A DNA stretch of 64,000 nucleotides from Haladaptatus sp. R4 (GTDB lineage: Archaea > Halobacteriota > Halobacteria > Halobacteriales > Haladaptataceae): NCBI RefSeq assembly GCF_001625445.1, contig NZ_LWHG01000030.1, positions 175,663 through 239,662 of the forward strand, read 5' to 3'. Positions 16,419 to 24,638 of this stretch are shown here, one piece after another. The number at the start of each line of letters is the position of its first letter. Position 1 is the stretch's first letter. The notes beneath the pieces were generated by a model, which had not been told where the DNA came from, did no database searches, and was given only the letters and a program-made list of their open reading frames with translations. The translations under genes and the position numbers were made by a program.

Positions 16419-17519
16419 ATGAACCGTGTCAATGTAGGACTATTAGGTTGTGGTACCATCAGCGATACGTATCTTCGATCCGATGAAACCTTCGATATAT
16501 ACGATGTTACCGCCTGTGCGGACATCGATCTCGAACTAGCAGAGGACAAAGCAGCGGAGTACGACGTCACTGCATACGACGTAGAGGGGTTACTCCAAGA
16601 CCCAGGAATAGAGCTCGTCGTCAATTTGACTCCGCCAAGTGTTCACGCCCAAACGTGCCGGCAGATACTCCGAGCAGGTAAACACGTGTACGTAGAAAAA
16701 CCGCTCGCCACTTCCATCGACGAAGTCGCAGAAATACGCCAGATAGCCGATGAGAACGAGGTTCTCGTCGGCTCTGCACCCGACACATTCCTCGGGGCTG
16801 GTTTGCAGACCTGCCGAACGGTTATTGACGAGGGTAGAATCGGCGAGCCGATCGGGGCGACAGCAATTTGGACATCGCCTGGGCACGAACGATGGCATCC
16901 GAATCCTGATCTCTTCTATCAACGCGGCGGCGGTCCGCTGTTCGATATGGGACCGTACTATGTAACTGCGCTCGTGGCACTCTTGGGTCCAGCTGCTCGA
17001 GTATCAGGCTCTGTCACTCAAGGATTCGAAGAGCGAACGATCACGAGTAATCCACGACGTGGGGAACAGCTAACTGTGGAGGTCCCGACACACGAAACCG
17101 GTATCGTCGACTTTGAGAACGGTGCTGTTGCAAACCTTCTCTTCAGTTTCGATGTCCAGGGTTCGACGCTTCCGGAACCAACTTTTGAAATTTACGGGAC
17201 TGAAGGGACCTTGAGTCTACCCGACCCGAACCATTTCAAGGGGCCAGTCAAGATTCGAGAACGAAACAAAGAGGAGTTCAAGACGATTCCACTCACACAC
17301 AGTTATACTGACGGTCGGGGTGCTGGCGTTGCTGACTTAGCCTACACTCTTCGAACCGACTGGAACCAGCGGACGAACGTGGAAGTAGCTAGTCATGTGT
17401 TCGATATTTTAGCCGGTATTCGAACCTCCTCGAAAAAGAATCGGCATCAAGACATCGACACGGACTGTGAACGCCCTGCATTGCTCCCACAGTCATTCCC
17501 CGAGGAAATTAGAGAATGA
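16419..17519 (+). CDS. Gfo/Idh/MocA-family oxidoreductase 1
   Basis: 366 residues from the ATG at 16419. Rossmann-fold NAD(P) domain at 1-125: VNVGLLGCGTISDTYL (GxGxxx), VTACADIDLELA, and the family EKP motif (HVYVEKPLATS, catalytic Lys at about 95). The substrate domain contains RIGEPIGATAIWTS, GGPLFDMGPYYVTALVALLG and a beta-sheet part with TFEIYGTEGTLSLPDP. The usual catalytic His after DxGxH is a Tyr-Tyr (DMGPYY), as in several sugar oxidoreductases of the family. First gene of the carbohydrate locus on the + strand, facing a ThuA-like gene. Oxidation of a sugar or a sugar acid is likely; a 3-keto-sugar role is inference. Confidence 0.92.
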   Translation: MNRVNVGLLGCGTISDTYLRSDETFDIYDVTACADIDLELAEDKAAEYDVTAYDVEGLLQDPGIELVVNLTPPSVHAQTCRQILRAGKHVYVEKPLATSIDEVAEIRQIADENEVLVGSAPDTFLGAGLQTCRTVIDEGRIGEPIGATAIWTSPGHERWHPNPDLFYQRGGGPLFDMGPYYVTALVALLGPAARVSGSVTQGFEERTITSNPRRGEQLTVEVPTHETGIVDFENGAVANLLFSFDVQGSTLPEPTFEIYGTEGTLSLPDPNHFKGPVKIRERNKEEFKTIPLTHSYTDGRGAGVADLAYTLRTDWNQRTNVEVASHVFDILAGIRTSSKKNRHQDIDTDCERPALLPQSFPEEIRE

Positions 17520-17712
17520 ACGCCCCAAAAAGGGCTGTTTGAAGAAGATTGGGTTCCATATCTTCGTTGCAATCGATGGTTTTCGGACACTCCAATGTAG
17601 TATGGATTGATCTATAAAACCGATAACCTTCTTTCTACTAACGCCCGATTTCTATTCTTGACCGGTATATCGGAAGTGCTCCGGAAAGCGCACGACATAC
17701 GATGGCTAGCAT

Positions 17713-18375
17713 TCACGCATCCGCGACCCATCGAGCGGCGTTTTGGAGTATCCGTCGGAATCCCTCATGTTCGAACGCGTCAGCGGTATGACCGAGCGAG
17801 ACGTAACAAACGCGACCGTCGCCATACCTTCGAACCCAGAGAACAGGATATGATTCTAAATCAGGATGTTCCATCCGTGCGAGGACAGTAACCTCATCTT
17901 CGTCACAATCGACTTGATACGGTTCATCGAAAACTTCGAAATCCGAGACCCCATTTATGACCGGATGAGATACAGGCTGGACATCGACTTCGAAGTTTGA
18001 TTGTACGGGATGATCTACAAAATGTCCACGAAGCAGTTCCCGTAGTTCCGGAATTGGCTCAGAGCGAGCATCGATACCGCCGTTACCGTCCGATACACTC
18101 GTGAGGTCCGCCGCACAGTGGATTCCAAGATATCCATTTCCCTCTGCGACAAACGACTGGAGTCCCGTGAATTGTTCGTCCGTAAGCGTGCTATCAGTAA
18201 GGTAGTCTATAACGATATCGTAGTCCGACAAACGCTCAAAGCGGGTCCGGTCTGTCGTTACGTCCACAGTAATCATACTTCCGAGCGCGACATCAATCTG
18301 GTTCCCAAAATCATCGAGTGAATGAAATGGAAACGTGTTTTCTCCGATCAGGATCGAATCTATTATCTTCATCAT
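17713..18375 (-). CDS. ThuA-like protein 1
   Basis: 220 residues of the ThuA (trehalose utilisation) glutamine-amidotransferase-like fold. Landmarks: DYDIVIDYLTDSTLTDEQ, LQSFVAEGNGYLGIHCAADL (the GIHC/H loop at about 84), ELLRGHFVDHPVQSNFEVDV and the ending VLWVRRYGDGRVCYVSLGHT with FRRILQNAARWV. ThuA proteins act together with Gfo/Idh/MocA enzymes (ThuB) on 3-keto-glycosides or similar. It is convergent to Gfo/Idh 1. A second ThuA gene is at 26543-27214, next to a second Gfo/Idh gene, so the pair occurs twice. Confidence 0.9.
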   Translation of the reverse strand: MMKIIDSILIGENTFPFHSLDDFGNQIDVALGSMITVDVTTDRTRFERLSDYDIVIDYLTDSTLTDEQFTGLQSFVAEGNGYLGIHCAADLTSVSDGNGGIDARSEPIPELRELLRGHFVDHPVQSNFEVDVQPVSHPVINGVSDFEVFDEPYQVDCDEDEVTVLARMEHPDLESYPVLWVRRYGDGRVCYVSLGHTADAFEHEGFRRILQNAARWVADA

Positions 18376-18431
18376 TCTGAATGTTAGATAAAGTTAAGGA
18401 TAATGTTATGGTTCACGGTAATCAGAAATCA

Positions 18432-18617
18432 TCAGACAGAGTGTTCCGGCGTTTCTTCAATTTTGTTTGCAACTGTTTCCATCACCAACTCCACGCTCGA
18501 AAGAACAGGAACGGGGATCTGTTTGGAGAGTCTGGTTTCTAAGTGACTCATGGATGCCTGTGCTAGGACGAGAACATCCGTTTCAGGAGCCAGTTCGCGA
18601 GTTATCTCAGTTATCAG
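18432..18617 (-). pseudogene. Asp/Glu/hydantoin racemase-family C-terminal remnant
   Basis: About 61 codons read LITEITRELAPETDVLVLAQ, ASMSHLETRLSKQIPVPVLS and SVELVMETVANKIEETPEHS, then stop. The LVLAQASM and VPVLSSVE(L) pattern is that of the second half of Asp/Glu racemase-fold proteins (cysteine replaced here). A stop codon precedes it directly and no N-terminal half is present, so it is a leftover. Confidence 0.6.
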
Positions 18618-18827
18618 TTAATCGTGACGCTCTCGATCGCGATTTTGACGCGCATTGAGGGCACCCTCAATGAGTTTCTTGCTCCCCGATACGTCCTTTT
18701 TGCGTTGAACGGCTTTCCGTCGAACGAGTGGTTAAATGCTTCGTGGAGTGTCCAAAATGAATATACACTCACACAAAACCAATCGGATAGTCTCGCTAAT
18801 ACCATAAGAATCATCGACTACTGCTCC

Positions 18828-18887
18828 ATGAGAGAACAGCTCGAAGGAAAGAATGTCGTGAGCGACTCCTATGTTACAGGTCGATAA
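18828..18887 (+). pseudogene. DUF1931-like gene fragment
   Basis: Reads MREQLEGKNVVSDSYVTGR and stop, matching residues 10-25 (VKEQIEGQNVASDFYDAL) of the intact gene at 12955-13122. A short scrambled duplicate. Confidence 0.55.
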
Positions 18888-18961
18888 GGTACTGTACCCA
18901 CTAAAAATCACGTTGGGGTTCTCAACGAGGAATTTTCCCATACATAAATATCGGTGTGATA

Positions 18962-19834
18962 TCAGTACTTAGGTTCATATTCCATTTCCATGGCAATCGG
19001 GAGATGATCGGATCTATATTCACCTTCTTGAATCGGAAGCGTCCAATATGATTTAACAGCGCCAATATCTCCAATGAATATATAATCGATTCGTTCTTTA
19101 GGTTCGTCTGTAAATCCATGGTAAGTCCCCTCTGTCCCGTACACCGAGTCGATTTCTGCTTTCCGCCGTGAATCGATCAGCGCATTAGCTGATGTGCTTG
19201 TAGTATCAATTAACAGACGATACGGGTCTTGACTAGGCTCGGAGTTGAAGTCCCCAGTGATAATGACATCTGTACCACTTTCTGTACGATTATATGCTTG
19301 TTCTCGGATGAGTTTTACCGACTCCATTCGTGCTTCTTCCCCAACATGTGATAAGTGTGTGTTACAGAACCATATTTGTCTTTTTGTATGTTGATGACAT
19401 AAACTGACCCAAGTCGCTACCCGGGGAAAATCGGCGTCCCACCCAATACTTGGTTTTGTTGGTGTTTCTGAAAGCCAAAATTCTCCTGTTTCGATCATTT
19501 CAAAGTCGGTATGGCGCCATCCGATCGGGACGAATTCACCTTCTCGGTGTCCATCTTTTCGCCCGACACCGTACCACTCATACTCGTCACTCAGTTCACG
19601 GAGATCATCGAATTGATGTGGTAGTGCCTCTTGTATTCCCAGTAAATCAGGCGCAATACTTTCGATCGTCTGAAAAACCTGATCTCTCCGTTTGTCCCAT
19701 GAATATTCGTCGTCCGGATTGTCATAACGAATGTTAAACGAACATGCTCTGAGGGTAGATGATCGCCCCTCAAAAGAAGGTGGTTGCTGACTACGATCTG
19801 CTTGTTTGTGGTGTTTGAATTTGTCCATTATCAC
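18962..19834 (-). CDS. Endonuclease/exonuclease/phosphatase-family hydrolase
   Basis: About 290 residues; starts at 19834 or 19828 are equivalent. All EEP-superfamily motifs are present: RACSFNIRYDNPDDEYSW, SIAPDLLGIQEALPHQFDDL (Glu metal ligand), FCNTHLSHVGEEARMESV, VIITGDFNSEPSQDPYRLL (GDFN), ERIDYIFIGD and YRSDHLPIAMEME (catalytic SDH). No signal peptide, so it acts in the cytoplasm. Last gene of the minus-strand ABC importer cluster, about 125 bp after a small membrane protein. EEP enzymes cleave phosphodiesters or phosphate esters; given the neighbours a sugar-phosphate substrate is possible, but a role in DNA repair cannot be excluded. Confidence 0.9.
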   Translation of the reverse strand: MIMDKFKHHKQADRSQQPPSFEGRSSTLRACSFNIRYDNPDDEYSWDKRRDQVFQTIESIAPDLLGIQEALPHQFDDLRELSDEYEWYGVGRKDGHREGEFVPIGWRHTDFEMIETGEFWLSETPTKPSIGWDADFPRVATWVSLCHQHTKRQIWFCNTHLSHVGEEARMESVKLIREQAYNRTESGTDVIITGDFNSEPSQDPYRLLIDTTSTSANALIDSRRKAEIDSVYGTEGTYHGFTDEPKERIDYIFIGDIGAVKSYWTLPIQEGEYRSDHLPIAMEMEYEPKY

Positions 19835-19958
19835 TTCATGCTCTTCCTGAAAAGCAATCCGTCAATGATTATTCATGCATGAGTTATATACTTTTGGTGA
19901 GAATGATCGATGAAGAGAAGTAAGTGGTGATTTATCATCGCCACACTATTTACTAGAG

Positions 19959-20192
19959 TTAGCCATTTTCAATATCGGATAATTTGTCACAGCGCCAAAT
20001 AGAGTACAAGACAAATACCAGTAATATGACAAGAATGGTAATGTTTGCGAGGGTAAGGTAATACGACCCTGTATCTGGAGAAACTATCAGGAAGGAATAT
20101 ATGGATAGTAAGATTAGGACAATTATTATATTAAGCGCGATTTTTATCGCGGGGCCGGTAGCACAAACAACTTTCCAAAACTTCTCCATCAT
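19959..20192 (-). CDS. Small two-helix membrane protein
   Basis: 77 residues, two transmembrane helices: about 12-36 (GPAIKIALNIIIVLILLSIY) and 44-66 (YLTLANITILVILLVFVLYS), with basic N- and acidic C-terminal tails. It lies directly between the ABC importer ATPase and the EEP enzyme on the same strand and so may belong to the operon. No family recognised. Confidence 0.65.
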   Translation of the reverse strand: MMEKFWKVVCATGPAIKIALNIIIVLILLSIYSFLIVSPDTGSYYLTLANITILVILLVFVLYSIWRCDKLSDIENG

Positions 20193-20297
20193 CGTCTAAA
20201 GCAACTCTTTGTGCTAATAATGCTTAATACCTATCTTGGTAAATGAGTTGCAGACTTTCGATTGGCACAAGACAAATATATAACTCGGATCTTTCAA

Positions 20298-22478
20298 CTA
20301 CAGATCATTCTCTATCTTTTCACTTCCCCAATAGGGATGGTTTTCTCTATATGCTCTAAAGCAGCTGACCCCGTGGTCCAGATCGTTTCCTCCTCCAAGC
20401 GATGGTGTTTCGTGTTTACATATCTCCCTAGCCTGAGGGCATCTCGTATGGAAACGACAGCCACCAGGAGGATTTACCGGATCGGGGATATCTATACCTT
20501 CTATCGGAGGGTCACCGCTTTCAGTATCAATATCCAAGTCGGTCGTCGACCACATCAGGACTTTTGTATATGGGTGTTGCGGATTTTTAATGATTTCTTC
20601 CGCCGGTCCGATCTCCACGATTTCACCGAGATACATAACTCCGATCCGACCACCACTCTTCCCGGCGAAATATCTGGCATTTGATAGATTGTGTGAAATA
20701 AAGAGATACGATGTGTCGAAGAGATCCTGTAGGTCCAACATCAAATCCATCATCTCGACACGCAGCGAGACGTCCAACGCGCTTACTGCTTCGTCAGCTA
20801 AAATGACATCTGGATTCAGCAACATTGCCCGAATAAGAGCAACTCGTTGTTTTTCACCTCCGCTAAGTTGATGAGGATATCGTTGAGCGTAATCCTCCGG
20901 TGGAGCCATTCCCACATACTCCAGCATACTCAAAACGCGGGCTTGCCGATCCTCTTGGCCCATATTTGATTTCCATCGTTTCAACGGTGCTTCAAGACTT
21001 GCCTTTATCTTACGATTCGGATTGAGAGAACTACCCGGATCTTGGTGAACCATCTGTAGGTTTCGACGAATCTCTTCGTAAGCAATGGTGGTATCCCCGA
21101 CATCGTCTTTGATATCCCAAACATCTTGACCACGGTACGTGATCGATCCGTTTGTCGGTCGCTGGGCAGCAATGGCGGTCTTCCCGAGCGTTGTTTTTCC
21201 GCATCCACTTTCCCCGACTAATGCGACTACATCGTTTTCATATATGTCGAGGTTGATGCCATCGACAGCATGGACCTCGTCTGGATCGGCAAACAGACTT
21301 TGGAATAGACCCTGTTTTTGTTCAAAATAGACTTCTACATCCTGCATCGAAACAACGTGGTTCTCTGATTGTTCCCCTTCGTAGTTCGATATCTCTTCGG
21401 CTCGATCACCCTCATACGCTAATGGGATCTCACTTTCTGCTTCTTCCCAGTGGAAACACGCTGCTTGATGTTCGTCTGTAACTGTGTCGAATGAAGGTGC
21501 CATATCAGTACACTGGGCGTCTGCCAATGGACACCGAGGGTGATACGAACAACCTCTTGGTACATTCACTGGATCTGGGGCAGACCCCTCAATGGGACTC
21601 ATTTCTGACAATGGAATCTCTAGATTCGGTACTGCACGGAGGAGTGCACGGGTATATGGATGCGATGGATGTCTAATTAGTTCATCAGCGGAACCGATTT
21701 CGACCAGCTCGAATGCATACATGACCGCTAACCTGTCGGCTAATCCAGCGACAAGCGGTAAATCGTGGGTGATGAAAATCACCGTTAGATCGTATTTCTG
21801 TTGGAGATTTTCGATTAATTGAAGTATCGATCTTTGCATCAGCAAATCCAATGCTGCAGTTGGCTCATCCATAACTAGTACGCTTGGTTCAAGAACCAGG
21901 CTGAGCGCGATAAGAACACGTTGTTTCATGCCACCACTGAGCTCGTGAGGATAGCAATCCAACACCCGATCCGGCTGAAGATAAAGATCGGACAGTAACT
22001 CATGAGCATTGTCCATTCCCTTTTCAATATTATAATCGTGTGCTCTCATTGTTTCCTCGAAATGAGTTCGAATGGATATCGTCGGGTTGAACGAACTTTG
22101 AGCCCCTTGGAAAACCATAGCAATTTCTTCCCACCGAAGTCTTTTGAGTTGGTTTTCAGTCAGATCGAGAATATCGATAGTATCCCCTTCTTCTGGATGG
22201 TAAGTTATACTACCGGACAGCTCTCCTGGTTTTACGACGGCATCCAGAAGAGCTGATGCTAACATCGATTTTCCACTACCGCTTTCACCGACGATCCCGA
22301 TAATTTCGTCACGATAAATATCGAGATCGACATCGTGAAGAACGCGTGATTCTCCCCTATCCATATCGAAGCTAACATTTGCGCCCCTCATTTCCATGAT
22401 AACGCTTTCATCGTTTCGAGGGCTCTCAATCAGTGACGAGTCGTTTTGACTTTGCGAGGTGATGTTGTAATTCGACAT
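20298..22478 (-). CDS. Dpp/Opp-type ABC importer, fused double ATPase
   Basis: 726 residues made of two ABC ATPase domains (DppD-like about 25-345, DppF-like about 375-715) each with its own oligopeptide C-terminal (oligo_HPY) tail: CSYHPRCPLADAQC in the first, CRFHTRCPQAREIC in the second. Walker A GESGSGKS and GESGCGKT, signature LSGGMKQRV and LSGGEKQRV, Walker B VLVMDEPTAALD and VILADEAVSALD; all catalytic residues look intact. Fused DppD-DppF proteins are typical of haloarchaea. It powers uptake of oligosaccharides or peptides; the neighbours favour sugars. Next to its two permease genes, 15 bp from the last. Confidence 0.96.
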   Translation of the reverse strand: MSNYNITSQSQNDSSLIESPRNDESVIMEMRGANVSFDMDRGESRVLHDVDLDIYRDEIIGIVGESGSGKSMLASALLDAVVKPGELSGSITYHPEEGDTIDILDLTENQLKRLRWEEIAMVFQGAQSSFNPTISIRTHFEETMRAHDYNIEKGMDNAHELLSDLYLQPDRVLDCYPHELSGGMKQRVLIALSLVLEPSVLVMDEPTAALDLLMQRSILQLIENLQQKYDLTVIFITHDLPLVAGLADRLAVMYAFELVEIGSADELIRHPSHPYTRALLRAVPNLEIPLSEMSPIEGSAPDPVNVPRGCSYHPRCPLADAQCTDMAPSFDTVTDEHQAACFHWEEAESEIPLAYEGDRAEEISNYEGEQSENHVVSMQDVEVYFEQKQGLFQSLFADPDEVHAVDGINLDIYENDVVALVGESGCGKTTLGKTAIAAQRPTNGSITYRGQDVWDIKDDVGDTTIAYEEIRRNLQMVHQDPGSSLNPNRKIKASLEAPLKRWKSNMGQEDRQARVLSMLEYVGMAPPEDYAQRYPHQLSGGEKQRVALIRAMLLNPDVILADEAVSALDVSLRVEMMDLMLDLQDLFDTSYLFISHNLSNARYFAGKSGGRIGVMYLGEIVEIGPAEEIIKNPQHPYTKVLMWSTTDLDIDTESGDPPIEGIDIPDPVNPPGGCRFHTRCPQAREICKHETPSLGGGNDLDHGVSCFRAYRENHPYWGSEKIENDL

Positions 22479-22492
22479 TTGTTTATTCTGAT

Positions 22493-23539
22493 TTAATTTT
22501 TGATTTGTGATTCGGTGGTGATTCTACTTTCACCGTCTTCTTCGAACTGTTCGGTATTAACTGTCATATGGCGAGCCCTCACACGAGGGTTGAATATCCT
22601 ATCAGTACCTTGTGCAAATAGTATCAACCCGAGAGATAATAGAATAATCGTAATCATAGGAACCAACAACCAGTGGATGATGTTGATACTATAAAGTGCT
22701 CCTCCGGTACTGTAGGCCAAATTCAACATTACTCCCCAATTGCGGTTAGTAAACGGTAATATCCCGAGGAAATACAATGCAACGGAGCTGAATATTACCC
22801 CACGTGCCGAATTCACGAAATTCACGGTAATATATGGCATCAACCCTGGTACAATATCCTTTAAAATGATTGTTGGAGTGGAGATTCCCATCAATCTAGA
22901 GGCTTCTACAAACGACTCATTCCGCAGTGTTAGTACTTGAGAACGGATCGCTCGTGCGAGTCCTGCCCATGCATTGATCGTGAGAATAATTCCTACCATC
23001 CATGGTTCCTTCGGATTGAGAATCACAGCGATTACAATAACTAACGGAAGCCCCGGAATTGTGATTAGAATGTCTGTTATCGTCATCAAAATCCGATCGA
23101 TGTTTCCTCCCTTGTATCCCGAGAGCGCTCCGACAATAGTAGCCAATACTGTTGTGAATAAAGCACCAGCTGTAATCATCTCGAGCATCGCTGGGGTTGC
23201 ATGAATTGTCCTCGCTAGAAGGTCATCTCCAAGATTGTCAGTCCCAAGGGGGTGTGCAAAATTCTGGAACGGTTTTATTAGCTGGGCCCCATCACCTGGT
23301 TGTGTTGGAGGTACCAACATGACGCCCACAGTTCCCATGAGAATATAAAATAGAATAATTATCGATCCAACCCGAGCTCGTCGATCACTCCAAATGATCT
23401 GAATAGGAGCAATTACCCATTCTTGTATTGTTGATCGATATCGTTCTCCACGAGTCATCGTATCTGGAGACAATTGCTCGAACGGCAAGTCAGACGCGTC
23501 CGCATTCCCACCATCTGTCCTCTTTTCAGTAGGACTCAC
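22493..23539 (-). CDS. Dpp/Opp-type ABC importer permease (DppC-like)
   Basis: Inner-membrane permease, 348 residues if the GTG at 23539 (V-S-P-T-E-K-R) is the start; the frame is open to 23581 but that would overlap the previous gene by 56 bp. N-terminal OppC_N-type helix (IILFYILMGTVGVMLVPP), hydrophilic loop with FQNFAHPLGTDNLGDDLLAR (the G-T-D-x-x-G-R-D consensus), then six-helix permease core with the EAA-type loop EASRLMGISTPTIILKDIVP (E-A-(A/S)-x3-G). Overlaps the upstream permease stop by 14 bp, so translation is coupled. Confidence 0.95.
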   Translation of the reverse strand: MSPTEKRTDGGNADASDLPFEQLSPDTMTRGERYRSTIQEWVIAPIQIIWSDRRARVGSIIILFYILMGTVGVMLVPPTQPGDGAQLIKPFQNFAHPLGTDNLGDDLLARTIHATPAMLEMITAGALFTTVLATIVGALSGYKGGNIDRILMTITDILITIPGLPLVIVIAVILNPKEPWMVGIILTINAWAGLARAIRSQVLTLRNESFVEASRLMGISTPTIILKDIVPGLMPYITVNFVNSARGVIFSSVALYFLGILPFTNRNWGVMLNLAYSTGGALYSINIIHWLLVPMITIILLSLGLILFAQGTDRIFNPRVRARHMTVNTEQFEEDGESRITTESQIKN

Positions 23540-24542
23540 GGTTGCCACCTCCTGTACCAGCACGCGGATCAACTTTCTCATACGTCATATCTGCGATGAA
23601 TATACCCAGAACGACAGCAATCGTGATGATCAAGAATGCACCTAACATGAGCGAATAATCGCGTGAATCAATTGCTGCATACATATAATATCCTACTCCT
23701 TGATATTTGAATATCTGTTCCAGAATAACCGATCCACCAAACATGAATCCGATCGAGATCATCAAGCCGGTGTACATCGGGAGTATTGCATTTCGACCAA
23801 CGTATCGGAGTGCGATCTGCCGTGTCGAAAGCCCGCGTAGTCGAGCAACTCTGAGATAGTCTTCACCGAGAATGCGTATACTATTCCCACGCATTGAGAG
23901 AGCTTGCACCCCGAAGCCAGTCAGTACGAGAGAGAATATTGGAAGTGCTGCATGAAAGAGTGCACTTTGAAAGAACGGGAGAGTTCCGGGTGCCACATCC
24001 GACGAGACTCGACCGCCGGTTGGAAACCACGATAGCTGATATCCAAGAACGTATACTAATACTACGGCTGCAATGTAGTATGGTATTGAATTGAACAGAG
24101 TTGATATCATGGTTGCAACGCTGTCAAATCTACTACCCTCAAGATAGCCCATTACTGCTCCAAGACTAATCCCGATGGTAAACGTCAGGAGTAACGAAAT
24201 TGCCATGATAAAAACGGTCCAAGGTAACGCTGCCGCGATTATACTTGAGACACTCTCTCCGTTGTAAAAGATCGACTTACCGAGATTCCCGGTAAGTAGA
24301 GACGACATGTAATCCACATATTGTATATAAATTGGTTTCTGAGGTTGCACATTGGTGTAAACTTCGACTAACCTGTTCACCTGGGACATGCTCATACTGC
24401 CACTTCGGGATTGCATCATCTTCGCCCGTATGGAATCCATCGGTCCACCCGGTAATAATCGAATCAATCCAAATGACAGTGTGCAAACAATGAATACCGT
24501 AAAGATCGCTTGCGCAGCTCGTTCCACAATGTGTCTAGTCAT
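23526..24542 (-). CDS. Dpp/Opp-type ABC importer permease (DppB-like)
   Basis: 338 residues. N-terminal membrane helix QAIFTVFIVCTLSFGLIRLL followed by the DppB hallmark LPGGPMDSIRAKM, periplasmic-type loop IYIQYVDYMSSLLTGNLGKS, and a permease core with the EAA loop DYLRVARLRGLSTRQIALRY. Typical length and order for DppB. Starts 96 bp after the binding-protein gene. Forms the membrane channel with the DppC-like partner. Confidence 0.95.
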   Translation of the reverse strand: MTRHIVERAAQAIFTVFIVCTLSFGLIRLLPGGPMDSIRAKMMQSRSGSMSMSQVNRLVEVYTNVQPQKPIYIQYVDYMSSLLTGNLGKSIFYNGESVSSIIAAALPWTVFIMAISLLLTFTIGISLGAVMGYLEGSRFDSVATMISTLFNSIPYYIAAVVLVYVLGYQLSWFPTGGRVSSDVAPGTLPFFQSALFHAALPIFSLVLTGFGVQALSMRGNSIRILGEDYLRVARLRGLSTRQIALRYVGRNAILPMYTGLMISIGFMFGGSVILEQIFKYQGVGYYMYAAIDSRDYSLMLGAFLIITIAVVLGIFIADMTYEKVDPRAGTGGGNRESY

Positions 24543-24638
24543 ATCTTACCAATATAATGTACGTATATTGTATTTATGCATTTCCTAAAAAAATATTATA
24601 TAAATTAATTTTAAATAAAGATATCTATGATTCAACTT

